DNA from: Lachnospira rogosae
Lineage (GTDB): Bacteria; Bacillota; Clostridia; Lachnospirales; Lachnospiraceae
Direction of reading: 5' to 3'
Length of the DNA stretch: 64,000 nt
NCBI RefSeq assembly: GCF_040096455.1
Contig: NZ_JBBMER010000007.1
Span: 124,001-188,000 of the forward strand
In this document: positions 26,227 to 34,044 of the stretch, one piece after another
Position numbering within the stretch: position 1 is the stretch's first letter
How the letters are laid out: every line of letters starts with the position of its first letter
The notes under the pieces: generated by a model
What the model saw: the letters and a program-made list of their open reading frames with translations, nothing else
Databases searched by the model: none
What the model was told of the DNA's origin: nothing
Made by a program: the position numbers and the translations under genes

Positions 26227-27408
26227 TTAAAGATACTTCTTAAGTGCATCAGCCTTATCTAACTGCTCCCAAGGAAGGTTAAGATCTGTACGTCCAAAGT
26301 GGCCATAGCTTGCTGTCTGCTTGTAGATAGGTCTTCTTAAGTCAAGCATCTTGATAATTCCGTTTGGTCTTAAATCGAAGTTCTCTCTTATGATTTCTAC
26401 AATCTTCTCATCGCTTAACTTACCTGTGCCAAATGTATCAACACATATAGATGTTGGATGTGCAACACCTATAGCATATGAAAGCTGGATTTCACATCTG
26501 TCGGCGATACCTGCTGCAACTAAGTTCTTAGCTACATAACGGGCTGCGTATGCTGCCGAACGGTCAACCTTAGTGCAGTCCTTACCAGAGAAAGCTCCAC
26601 CACCGTGTCTTGCAGCTCCACCGTAAGTATCTACGATAATCTTTCTACCTGTAAGACCTGAATCCCCATTTGGACCACCTATAACGAAACGTCCTGTTGG
26701 ATTAATGAATATCTTAGTATCTGCATCTACCATAGCCTGGTCAACGATTGCATCGATAACATACTTCTTGATATCTTCGTGAATCTGTTCCTGTGTTACA
26801 TCCGGTGCATGCTGTGACGAAACAACAATTGCATCAAGACGGATTGGCTTGTTGTTCTCATCATATTCAACAGTTACCTGTGTCTTTCCATCTGGTCTTA
26901 AGTAGCTTAATGTACCGTCCTTGCGAACCTTTGTAAGCTGCTTGGAAAGCTTCTGTGCAAGTGCTGCTGAGTATGGCATATATTCTTCTGTCTCGTTAGT
27001 AGCATAACCAAACATCATACCCTGATCTCCAGCACCAAGGTCATCATCTTCCTTATCTACACCTTCCTTAGCTTCAAGTGCCTTATCAACACCCATAGCT
27101 ATATCTGCTGACTGCTTATCAAGTGCAACCATAACAGCACAAGTATTACCATCAAAGCCTTTTTCTGAACTATCATAACCAATCTCTACAACTGTATCAC
27201 GTACAATCTGAGGAATATCAACATTTGCCTTAGTTGTAATCTCACCCATAACCATAACGAAACCTGTGTTAGTAAGTGTCTCGCAGGCTACTCTTGAATA
27301 TGGATCCTGTGCATAAAGTGCATCAAGCACTGCATCTGAAATCTGGTCGCAGATTTTGTCAGGATGTCCTTCAGTTACTGATTCTGATGTAAATAATCTT
27401 TTTTCCAT
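26227..27408 (-). CDS. metK: S-adenosylmethionine synthetase MetK
   Basis: The 393-residue enzyme makes SAM from ATP and methionine in the cytoplasm. The N-terminal ATP site (ESVTEGHPDKICDQISDAVL), the hexapeptide-type loop GAGDQGMMFGYATNE, the glycine-rich P-loop-like GGAARHGGGAFSGKD and the C-terminal YGHFGRTDLNLPWEQ are all conserved. Length is normal for the family. It is the only gene of its transcript, with a sigma-A promoter, a SAM riboswitch terminating transcription when SAM is abundant, and a strong terminator. A GAAGGAGAAAG ribosome site lies before the ATG. Confidence 0.98.
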   Translation of the reverse strand: MEKRLFTSESVTEGHPDKICDQISDAVLDALYAQDPYSRVACETLTNTGFVMVMGEITTKANVDIPQIVRDTVVEIGYDSSEKGFDGNTCAVMVALDKQSADIAMGVDKALEAKEGVDKEDDDLGAGDQGMMFGYATNETEEYMPYSAALAQKLSKQLTKVRKDGTLSYLRPDGKTQVTVEYDENNKPIRLDAIVVSSQHAPDVTQEQIHEDIKKYVIDAIVDQAMVDADTKIFINPTGRFVIGGPNGDSGLTGRKIIVDTYGGAARHGGGAFSGKDCTKVDRSAAYAARYVAKNLVAAGIADRCEIQLSYAIGVAHPTSICVDTFGTGKLSDEKIVEIIRENFDLRPNGIIKMLDLRRPIYKQTASYGHFGRTDLNLPWEQLDKADALKKYL

Positions 27409-27504
27409 TCTTTGTCTTTCTCCTTCTTAATATCTAATCCTTTAGTCACTGTGATTAATATCACTTATCATCCTTGGTGTTTCCGACTTTTTAAATGTAA
27501 TAGC

Positions 27505-27646
27505 AAAAACCGGAGCCCCCTAAGGGACCCCGATTGTTTATCTCGAAATCCTCTCATTGTTCGAATTCTCTCGCTCAGGTTGGCACCTTCCTAAAAAGGG
27601 GTTGCCGGGCTTCATAGATCCTATGTATCTCCACCGCTCTAAATAA
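27505..27646 (-). promoter_or_regulatory. SAM-I (S-box) riboswitch with expression-platform terminator
   Basis: The aptamer spans about 27538-27646. Its P1 is TTATTT (27641-27646) with AGATAA (27538-27543). The core contains AGAGCGGTGGAG, GAAGCCCGGCAACC, AGGTGCCAACCTGAGC and GAGAG in the order of the S-box consensus. The terminator at 27505-27533 follows, a 10-bp GC-rich stem then TTTTT. SAM binding should stabilise P1 and allow termination before metK. Confidence 0.95.
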
Positions 27647-27680
27647 GGGATATAATCATTATTTAATTAACTGCATATAG

Positions 27681-27709
27681 ATACTACACAATTGATGCTA
27701 ATACGTCAA
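27681..27709 (-). promoter_or_regulatory. Sigma-A promoter of metK
   Basis: Leftward TTGACG (27704-27709), 17 nt, TAGTAT (27681-27686), just upstream of the riboswitch. Confidence 0.85.
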
Positions 27710-27715
27710 GTCTAA

Positions 27716-27744
27716 TTGACTTTTTTATATATTAAATTTATAAT
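27716..27744 (+). promoter_or_regulatory. Sigma-A promoter of the HD-GYP gene
   Basis: TTGACT (27716-27721), 17 nt, TATAAT (27739-27744). The -35 lies back to back with that of the divergent metK promoter, 6 bp apart, so binding at one could hinder the other. Confidence 0.85.
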
Positions 27745-27806
27745 ATTTTTATCATTTAATCGTAATATGATTACTAATATTCAACCCATATAAGAGGATT
27801 TAACTA

Positions 27807-28949
27807 ATGAACGAACTTACAATATTTATATTTGATGCAGAAGAAGGAATGGAACTTTCCCGTGACGTAATACTTAATGATGGTTCTATCCTTTTGACAA
27901 AAGGAACTGTCCTTAATCTTGACCTCATTTCAAGAATTTCAGGACATCATATTCTTGAAATATCTGTATATGATAAGACTGAGGCTGATTCTGCCATAGA
28001 TAATCGTACTATAAGCAGCATTTCTGCTGTAGACGGAGCTAAAGAAGCTGCCAAAGCCGCTGATGATGAGAACACCAAATACTACGAAACTGTCCGTAAT
28101 TCAGAAGAATTCAAGACATTTGAAGAACATTACAATGAACATATTGACACTTTCAAAGATGACTTAAAGAAGTTAATCTCATCTGATGATGAAGTTAACA
28201 CAAAATCTTTAGTCAAAAATACTATTGACATCGTTGCTGAGTCTAACAACTCATTACAGTTATTTGATATGCTTCACGCTATGCGTGACGTTGATGACCT
28301 TACATATGTCCACTCTATGAATGTCGCTTTAATCGCTTCTGTCATTGGCAAATGGATTGGCTACAATCAGGAGAAGATTAAGGTGCTTACACTCGCTGGA
28401 CTTATGCACGATATTGGTAAGCTCCTTATACCTGAGAAGATTCTTAACAAGCCCGGAAATCTTACTGATAACGAATACGAAATCATGAAAAAGCACGTCA
28501 ACTTAGGTTACGAGCAGGTTAAGAACAAGTTTATGCCTATGTCTGTTAAGGAAGCTATTCTTCTCCATCACGAAAAATGTGACGGAACTGGTTATCCTTT
28601 CGGACTCAAGAGCGATAAAATACCTGAAACAGCCAAGATTATTGCAATAGCTGATGTATATGATGCAATGACTTCAAGCCGTATATACAGAGCTCCTATA
28701 TGTCCATTTGAGGTAGTACGCCTTATGTATGAAGACGCATTTACCAAGTTTGACCCTGTATTTGCAATACCTTTCCTTAAAAATGTAGCTTCATCTTACA
28801 TTCACACTGATGTACGTCTGTCTGACGGACGTGTAGGAAAGGTCATACTTATTAATGACAGTGCACTTCACAAGCCAGTTGTGCAGGTTGATGGGGAATA
28901 TATTGATCTTTCTAAGAAGAAGGATTTGAATATTACGGCACTGTTATAG
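27807..28949 (+). CDS. HD-GYP domain protein, probable cyclic di-GMP phosphodiesterase
   Basis: The 380-residue protein has a C-terminal HD-GYP domain at about residues 160-320: THVH-like TYVHSMNVALIAS, the metal-binding HDIGKLLIPEKILNKPG, and HHEKCDGTGYPFGL, the GYP signature. All metal ligands expected of an active HD-GYP enzyme appear present. The first 130 residues are unclassified and helical-acidic, with no membrane segment, so the protein is cytoplasmic. A role in lowering cyclic di-GMP fits the flagellar surroundings. It has its own promoter and AGAGGA ribosome site, and its transcript ends at the hairpin at 29131-29166. Confidence 0.92.
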   Translation: MNELTIFIFDAEEGMELSRDVILNDGSILLTKGTVLNLDLISRISGHHILEISVYDKTEADSAIDNRTISSISAVDGAKEAAKAADDENTKYYETVRNSEEFKTFEEHYNEHIDTFKDDLKKLISSDDEVNTKSLVKNTIDIVAESNNSLQLFDMLHAMRDVDDLTYVHSMNVALIASVIGKWIGYNQEKIKVLTLAGLMHDIGKLLIPEKILNKPGNLTDNEYEIMKKHVNLGYEQVKNKFMPMSVKEAILLHHEKCDGTGYPFGLKSDKIPETAKIIAIADVYDAMTSSRIYRAPICPFEVVRLMYEDAFTKFDPVFAIPFLKNVASSYIHTDVRLSDGRVGKVILINDSALHKPVVQVDGEYIDLSKKKDLNITALL

Positions 28950-28992
28950 AAGCGTTCCGAAAATGTCTCATCTAAGTATGAAGATATTGCCG

Positions 28993-29062
28993 AATTACAG
29001 ATTTAACCAATTAAAGGATTGAGAAATAACTCAATTACAGTTTTGCTAATTTGTGGATTGAC
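28993..29062. repeat. Two-copy direct repeat, 40-bp period
   Basis: 28993-29022 and 29033-29062 share AATTACAG, TTT, AATT and GGATTGA at the same spacing, about 23 of 30 positions. It lies in the 3' untranslated region after the HD-GYP gene, just before the repeat core at 29076. Confidence 0.5.
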
Positions 29063-29075
29063 AACAGACGCAGCA

Positions 29076-29102
29076 AGGACTGCTATATTACCGCCGGGCA
29101 CG
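29076..29102 (+). repeat. Diverged copy of the palindromic element core found at 39732
   Basis: AGGACT, then CTATATTACCGC, then GGGCACG occur in the same order and spacing (one gap) at 39732-39759. The inverted partner arm present at 39836-39866 is missing here, so this looks like a truncated copy. Confidence 0.6.
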
Positions 29103-29130
29103 TTCGCATCATAACCATACTTTGGATTTT

Positions 29131-29166
29131 CTGTATACAATATGCTAATATTGTATACAGTTTTTT
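29131..29166 (+). terminator. Intrinsic terminator after the HD-GYP gene
   Basis: CTGTATACAATA (29131-29142) pairs with TATTGTATACAG (29149-29160), followed on this strand by TTTTTT. Confidence 0.88.
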
Positions 29167-29192
29167 ATTTAATCTCTTTATGTCTTGTTTGA

Positions 29193-30680
29193 CTATTTTC
29201 CAAAAGCTTCTATGCCGGCGTATGTGGCGGACTCGCCTAGTTCGTCTTCTATTTGTAGGAGTCGGTTGTATTTGGCGATACGCTCGGCTCTTGATGGTGC
29301 ACCTGTCTTTATCTGACCCATATTAAGAGCAACTGCCAGATCTGCTATTGTTGTATCATCTGTTTCACCTGAGCGATGGCTGGCAATTGCTGTGTACCCG
29401 TATCTATGTGCCATTTTTACTGCCTCTAATGTCTCTGATAATGTTCCAATCTGGTTAGGCTTTATAAGAATTGAATTCGCACAACCCATCTCAATTCCTT
29501 TCTTTAATCTTACTGTATTAGTTACGAATAAATCATCTCCCACAATCTGTACTTTTTCCCCAAGTCTTTCTGTAATGCTTTTCCAGCCACTCCAATCTTC
29601 CTCATTAAGAGGGTCTTCAATTGAAATAATTGGAAATTTATTAACCAGCATTTCATAATAATTAATTAATTCTTCAGTACTCCTTTTTATTCCGCCATCG
29701 GCTGAGTTTCCAAGAGCTGCGTATTCTCTTGCAAATTCATATAATCCGCTCTCTGTATTGTAAAGTTCTGATGCCGCAGCATCCATAGCAAAATACACAT
29801 CCTTACCCGGTTCATATCCTGCTGCCATAACTGCTTCCTGCAACACAGCAAACACTTCATCTGCCTTTGTTATGGCAGGTGCAAATCCGCCCTCGTCACC
29901 AACAGTTGTAACATATCCCCTCTGTGAAAGTATGTCCCTTAATGAATGAAACACTTCTGTTCCCATTCTTAAAGCTTCCCTGAAACAAGGTGCTCCTGCT
30001 GGAACTATCATATACTCCTGAAAATCGCTTCCAACGGCATGTCTTCCACCATTAATTATATTCATAAGTGGAACCGGCAATGTAGTACCAGCCACTCCTC
30101 CAAGGAAACGATACAGCGGCATATGCAGCGACTGTGCTGCAGCTCTTGCTGCCGCAATTGAAACTGCAAGTATCGAATTAGCTCCAAGCCGTGCCTTATC
30201 ATGCGTTTTGTCTTCGTCAATCATCGCTTTATCAACTGAATATGTTTCTGACGAATCCATCGCAAGAACGCTGTTATTAAGCTCGACATTTATGTGATTA
30301 ACTGCTTTAAGCGTACCTTTACCACCATATCGTTTAAGATTCATATCCCTGAGTTCTACCGCCTCAAACGCACCTGTTGACGCACCGCTTGGTGACTTTC
30401 CCATTCCAACTGTTCCGTCTTTTAGCATAACCTGTGCCTCAACTGTCGGATTGCCCCTTGAGTCAAGAATTTCCCTGCCTATAACCTTTCTTATCTCAAG
30501 CTTTCTATGTTCCATAACCTTATGTGACCTGTTATGGCTTCCTGCTGGAATACACGGATTATCAAGATATCCTGCCGGAATTCCATCACTATAAGCACTT
30601 GCCGCTGGTGCACAACACCTTACTGCATCCGGCTCATTCATTGGTACACCACCTGCAAAGTCAGACGAATTATAATTCAT
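29193..30680 (-). CDS. eno: Enolase with unusual N-terminal extension
   Basis: The enolase domain starts near residue 57 (LEIRKVIGREILDSRGNPTV) and has SPSGASTGAFEAVELRD, the metal-site SIEDPLNEEDW, LIKPNQIGTLSETL and SHRSGETDDTTIADLA, so the active site is intact. It converts 2-phosphoglycerate to phosphoenolpyruvate. The ATG at 30678-30680 has GGAGG 7 nt upstream, while the internal ATG at residue 56 has only AAGG nearby. The 55-residue leader (with CCAP and PCIP) therefore seems translated. It is not a recognisable signal peptide. Enolases are usually about 430 residues; this one has 495. The loop before PSGASTG also departs from the usual form, so this may be a second, divergent enolase. 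Confidence 0.9.
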   Translation of the reverse strand: MNYNSSDFAGGVPMNEPDAVRCCAPAASAYSDGIPAGYLDNPCIPAGSHNRSHKVMEHRKLEIRKVIGREILDSRGNPTVEAQVMLKDGTVGMGKSPSGASTGAFEAVELRDMNLKRYGGKGTLKAVNHINVELNNSVLAMDSSETYSVDKAMIDEDKTHDKARLGANSILAVSIAAARAAAQSLHMPLYRFLGGVAGTTLPVPLMNIINGGRHAVGSDFQEYMIVPAGAPCFREALRMGTEVFHSLRDILSQRGYVTTVGDEGGFAPAITKADEVFAVLQEAVMAAGYEPGKDVYFAMDAAASELYNTESGLYEFAREYAALGNSADGGIKRSTEELINYYEMLVNKFPIISIEDPLNEEDWSGWKSITERLGEKVQIVGDDLFVTNTVRLKKGIEMGCANSILIKPNQIGTLSETLEAVKMAHRYGYTAIASHRSGETDDTTIADLAVALNMGQIKTGAPSRAERIAKYNRLLQIEDELGESATYAGIEAFGK

Positions 30681-30800
30681 TCTACAACCTCCATTAATAC
30701 AACAACTAATATTTACTAATAAAATGTGTGTCTGTCACATTTATAATTCCAGTTATATTATTGGTAGTTATGTCTGATTTATTCAATTTTCTTTTTATGT

Positions 30801-30885
30801 ATAACGTACAAAGTGCAAATTGTAAAATACAAAGTGCAAAATATACAATATAAAGTGCGAAATATAAAATGTAAAATATAAAAAT
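30801..30885. repeat. 21-bp tandem repeat between spoIIID and eno
   Basis: AAGTGC recurs at 30811, 30832 and 30853, exactly 21 bp apart, within matching AT-rich flanks; a fourth, degenerate unit follows. Two helical turns per unit would place the same face of every repeat on one side of the DNA. The remainder of the 30681-30889 gap holds no gene. Confidence 0.7.
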
Positions 30886-30889
30886 TATT

Positions 30890-31144
30890 TTATCTTGTCA
30901 TATGTGAATATTTTTCTTTGGTTGCAAGTCCACCCCTTATGTGGCGTTCCTGCTTATTAATATCCAGTATTTTCCTGACCTTCGCTGCAAGCTGTGGGTC
31001 TATCTCCAAAAGTCTTGTCGTAACATCTTTATGTGCTGTGCTTTTGCTCACCCCAAACTGCTTAGCCGCCTTGCGCACTGTTGCATTATTGTCGATTATA
31101 TAATCAGCTATATCTATAACCCTTTCTTCAATATAAGTTTTCAA
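30890..31144 (-). CDS. spoIIID: Sporulation transcription factor SpoIIID
   Basis: The 84-residue product aligns from its first residue with Bacillus SpoIIID: KTYIEERVIDIADYIIDNNA, then the helix-turn-helix TVRKAAKQFGVSKSTAHKDV and the basic tail RHIRGGLATKEKYSH. SpoIIID activates and represses mother-cell genes under sigma-E. Family alignment fixes the start as the TTG at 31142-31144. Its only Shine-Dalgarno, AGGGG, with a 7-nt spacer, is the 3' arm and T-run of the upstream terminator hairpin. That coupling suggests regulated or low translation. Downstream lies the 21-bp tandem repeat. Confidence 0.94.
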   Translation of the reverse strand: MKTYIEERVIDIADYIIDNNATVRKAAKQFGVSKSTAHKDVTTRLLEIDPQLAAKVRKILDINKQERHIRGGLATKEKYSHMTR

Positions 31145-31186
31145 ATAAAAACCCCTGCATATCTGTTTGTACAGTTTATGCAGGGG
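31145..31186 (-). terminator. Terminator hairpin whose 3' arm is the spoIIID Shine-Dalgarno
   Basis: CCCCTGCATA (31152-31161) pairs with TATGCAGGGG (31177-31186), with an inner CTGT/ACAG stem. The leftward transcript then reads TTTTTAT and directly the TTG start of spoIIID. It terminates the phosphatase transcript, and in read-through RNA it would bury the ribosome site. Confidence 0.85.
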
Positions 31187-31207
31187 TGGGGAAAATATAC
31201 TATTTAA

Positions 31208-31663
31208 TTAAAGATTCATAAGAACTTTTAGCAATCCTTCACAGCCTTTTCTTACATCTTTATATGTCGCCTCAAAATCTCCTGTATACCAAGGGTCTGC
31301 CACATCCGAACCTGAACCTGCAAATGTCATAAGCTTGTATACCTTTTCGTCAGGATCTCCACCAGATAGTCTCTGCATATTGCGGATATTCTCTGTATCC
31401 ATGCCAATCAGGTAATCATACTCCTCATAATCATTAAGTGTCATCTGCACTGCTCTATGAGGAATTACAGGTATTCCCTCCGCTTTAAGCTTCGCCACGG
31501 TTCCGCTATGTGGCGGATTGCCTATTTCTTCACAGCTTGTTGCCGCCGAGTTGATGTAAAATTGATCTTCAACTCCTGCCTGTTTAACTAAATATGTCAT
31601 AATGCTTTCTGCCATAGTGCTGCGGCAGATGTTGCCGTGGCAGATGAAAAGTACTCGTATCAT
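31208..31663 (-). CDS. Low-molecular-weight protein tyrosine phosphatase
   Basis: The 151-residue cytoplasmic enzyme has the P-loop CHGNICRSTMAE at residues 8-19, with nucleophile Cys and the CX5R signature, and the general-acid loop DPWYTGDF near residue 122. Length matches the family. Bacterial members dephosphorylate tyrosine on capsule-synthesis kinases, stress proteins or arginine residues; nothing nearby fixes the substrate. An AGGAGTT ribosome site precedes the ATG. Confidence 0.93.
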   Translation of the reverse strand: MIRVLFICHGNICRSTMAESIMTYLVKQAGVEDQFYINSAATSCEEIGNPPHSGTVAKLKAEGIPVIPHRAVQMTLNDYEEYDYLIGMDTENIRNMQRLSGGDPDEKVYKLMTFAGSGSDVADPWYTGDFEATYKDVRKGCEGLLKVLMNL

Positions 31664-31914
31664 ATATTTTTAACTCCTATCTTATCTCGGTTTTTCCTTA
31701 TTTTTCAAGCATTTGCGTGCTTTTTTAGTCTGCCGACCATTTTCCATAAATCATTCCTCACTAATCACTCTTAACATTTTATCATATCTCCACATACAAC
31801 ACCATTTAAAATTGCTTAACATTATTCACATTTCCATACTTTTTTTCATATATTAGTTGTGTTTTTCATACTTCTATGATATACTGTATAATATTAATTT
31901 AAGGAGTATTTCTA
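31664..31914. promoter_or_regulatory. Divergent spacer with promoter of the restriction-modification operon
   Basis: TATAAT at 31887-31892 on the + strand lies 22 nt before the controller gene, whose ribosome site is AAGGAG. A clear -35 is not seen. CATACTT is repeated at 31836 and 31867, and could be the operator of the downstream XRE protein. AAGCA/TGCTT with TTTT at about 31708-31726 is a weak bidirectional hairpin. Confidence 0.45.
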
Positions 31915-32160
31915 ATGTCAGTATGTTACAAAAAACTACAACATATGTTAATAGAACGGGAGATTTCTCACTCTCAGTTAATGCGTGAAGCTCATATATC
32001 TGCGAATATTATTAGTAAGATTAAGACTGGACAATATATTGCGCTTGATAAAGTCGAAAGTATATGTAACGCTTTGAATTGCACACCTAACGATATATTA
32101 GTATTTTTACCTGATAATCCAGATAATAACTCCAACAATAACAAAGGAGCAAAGTCATGA
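31915..32160 (+). CDS. XRE/Cro-type regulator, probable restriction-modification controller
   Basis: This 81-residue helix-turn-helix protein (LIEREISHSQLMREAHISAN, NIISKIKTGQYIALDKVESI) belongs to the YozG/Cro-like group that includes C proteins of restriction-modification systems. It overlaps the methyltransferase start by 4 nt (ATGA), so translation is coupled and a role in timing expression of the modification genes is likely. It might instead be a simple repressor of the operon. The C-terminal tail is Asn/Asp-rich and probably disordered. Confidence 0.85.
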   Translation: MSVCYKKLQHMLIEREISHSQLMREAHISANIISKIKTGQYIALDKVESICNALNCTPNDILVFLPDNPDNNSNNNKGAKS

Positions 32161-33158
32161 ATTATATAGGTTCTAAATATTCTCTTTTAGACTTTTTAGA
32201 AACAACTATTGCAGATGTAACCGGATATCATAATGGCGATAATTACATTTTTGCTGATTTATTTTCCGGAACAGGAATCGTAGGACAGACATATAAAGCT
32301 AAGGGGTGCTCAGTCATTTCCAATGATATTCAGTATTACAGCTATGTTCTAAGCAAGCATTATATTGAGAACACTCCCGAATTAAATTCAGAGCTTTTGT
32401 CATATTTTAATAATCTAGAACCAGTCGAAGGATTTATATATAATAACTACTGTGAAGGATCTGGCTCTGGCCGCAATTACTTCACTAATTATAATGGTAA
32501 AAAATGTGATGCCATAAGAATAGAATTAGAGTGCCTTAAGGATAATAATAAAATTGATTCGCATACATATTATTATTATCTTGCCAGTCTTATTAATTCA
32601 ATAGACAAATACGCCAACACTGCATCTGTTTACGGTGCTTTCCTTAAAAAGATTAAAAAATCAGCTCAAAAGGATTTTAAATTAGAATTGCTTCCTGTTA
32701 TTAACGGAACTGCTGGTAAAGCATACAATCAGGACATCAACCGATTAATACGCGACATTAAAGGCGATGTTTTGTATCTTGACCCGCCATACAATTCAAG
32801 ACAATATTGTTCTAATTATCACGTTTTAGAAACTATTGCACGATATGACAATCCTGTACTAAGCGGAAAGACCGGACTGCGTGATTCTAGTGACCAGAAA
32901 AGCCTTTTTTGTTCTAAACGTACTGTATGTAACGCATTTGATGACTTAATAAGACATTCCGATTTTAAATACATTTTCTTAAGTTACAATAACGAAGGTC
33001 TTATGTCTTTAGACACTATTAAAGATATAATGTCTCAATACGGCAAATATTCCTTTTACACCAAGGAATATAAAAGGTTTAAAGCAGACAAGGAAACCAA
33101 CAGAAATATTGCTGCTTCCTCCACAACAGAATATTTACATTGCTTAATTAAACAATAG
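32157..33158 (+). CDS. D12-class adenine-N6 DNA methyltransferase
   Basis: The 333-residue enzyme begins NYIGSKYSLLDFLE, the motif X form typical of the MjaIII/FokI-type D12 class. It has motif I FADLFSGTGIVGQTYKAKG at about residue 38 and the catalytic motif IV DVLYLDPPYNSRQY near residue 205, the alpha-class order. It transfers a methyl group from SAM to adenine N6 to protect host DNA. It is followed 9 nt later by a second methyltransferase; two such enzymes usually mean an asymmetric recognition site, one per strand. The sequence recognised cannot be read here. Confidence 0.92.
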   Translation: MNYIGSKYSLLDFLETTIADVTGYHNGDNYIFADLFSGTGIVGQTYKAKGCSVISNDIQYYSYVLSKHYIENTPELNSELLSYFNNLEPVEGFIYNNYCEGSGSGRNYFTNYNGKKCDAIRIELECLKDNNKIDSHTYYYYLASLINSIDKYANTASVYGAFLKKIKKSAQKDFKLELLPVINGTAGKAYNQDINRLIRDIKGDVLYLDPPYNSRQYCSNYHVLETIARYDNPVLSGKTGLRDSSDQKSLFCSKRTVCNAFDDLIRHSDFKYIFLSYNNEGLMSLDTIKDIMSQYGKYSFYTKEYKRFKADKETNRNIAASSTTEYLHCLIKQ

Positions 33159-33167
33159 GAGATTTTA

Positions 33168-33956
33168 ATGGCTCGATATAACGATTTAGATCCAAAATAT
33201 TGGAAAGAATATACTGATATTAATACTGATTCTCTATGGATAATAGACAAACGTGACAACTCTGGTGTTCATTCACCCGACTATCATGGCAACTTTGTTC
33301 CACAGATCCCCCACCAGTTGTTTACAAGATATACCAAAAAGGGGGACTGGATACTTGATCCATTTATGGGTGGAGGCACTTCACTTATAGAAGCCCAACG
33401 CATGGGACGTAATTCGATTGGGATAGAACTTCAGCCAGATATCGCAAGAAATAGCGAAACACTAATTAATATTGAACATAATGACAACTGCATAACCAAA
33501 GTGATAACCGGCGACAGTCGTTGCTATAATATCAACAGCCTAATGGAACAATTTAACATTCCCGCATTTCAATTTGTTATTATGCACCCTCCTTATTGGG
33601 ATATTATCAAATTCTCTGATAACATCAATGACCTTTCAAATTCTCACACGCTTAATGAATTTCTTGATTCATTTGGAATGGTTATAGATAATACAACTAA
33701 ATATCTTGAAAAGAACAGATACTGTGCATGTGTTATTGGTGACAAATATGCCAATAGCCAGGTTATTCCTCTAGGATTTTATTGTATGAACCAATTCCTT
33801 GAAAGAGGATTTTTATTAAAGGCTATTCTTGTTAAGAATTTTGGTGAAACAAAAGGTAAATCTAACCAACAGGGCATATGGCGTTACCGTGCTATCACTA
33901 ATGATTTCTATATATTTAAACACGAATATATTTTTATATTTAAAAAAGTAAAATAA
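33168..33956 (+). CDS. DNA methyltransferase (N4-C/N6-A amino-methyltransferase family)
   Basis: This 262-residue enzyme has motif I DWILDPFMGGGTSLIEAQRM near residue 62, SIGIELQPDIA as motif II, and motif IV MHPPYWD near residue 140. The PPYW form is common in N4-cytosine enzymes but also found in some N6-adenine ones, so the target base is uncertain. Motif I before IV and the short length fit a small, single-domain type II methyltransferase. With the preceding D12 enzyme it forms the modification half of the island. A hairpin 5 nt downstream ends the operon. Confidence 0.88.
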   Translation: MARYNDLDPKYWKEYTDINTDSLWIIDKRDNSGVHSPDYHGNFVPQIPHQLFTRYTKKGDWILDPFMGGGTSLIEAQRMGRNSIGIELQPDIARNSETLINIEHNDNCITKVITGDSRCYNINSLMEQFNIPAFQFVIMHPPYWDIIKFSDNINDLSNSHTLNEFLDSFGMVIDNTTKYLEKNRYCACVIGDKYANSQVIPLGFYCMNQFLERGFLLKAILVKNFGETKGKSNQQGIWRYRAITNDFYIFKHEYIFIFKKVK

Positions 33957-33960
33957 TCAC

Positions 33961-34009
33961 TGATATGTACTGTTCTTACTGGTTTGTTCAGTAAAGAAAG
34001 TACATATCA
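33961..34009. terminator. Bidirectional terminator-like hairpin between convergent modification and nuclease genes
   Basis: TGATATGTACT (33961-33971) pairs with AGTACATATCA (33999-34009), continued by an inner TTCTTACTG/CAGTAAAGAA stem with one bulge. T-runs are weak on both sides. Confidence 0.65.
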
Positions 34010-34044
34010 CTCTGACCACCTCACCTTTTCATTATATATTTTTT

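Noticed and set aside
29051..29326. Open frame of 91 codons on the plus strand opposite the end of enolase
   Set aside because: It runs through a terminator and antisense to the conserved enolase C-terminus, with no ribosome site.
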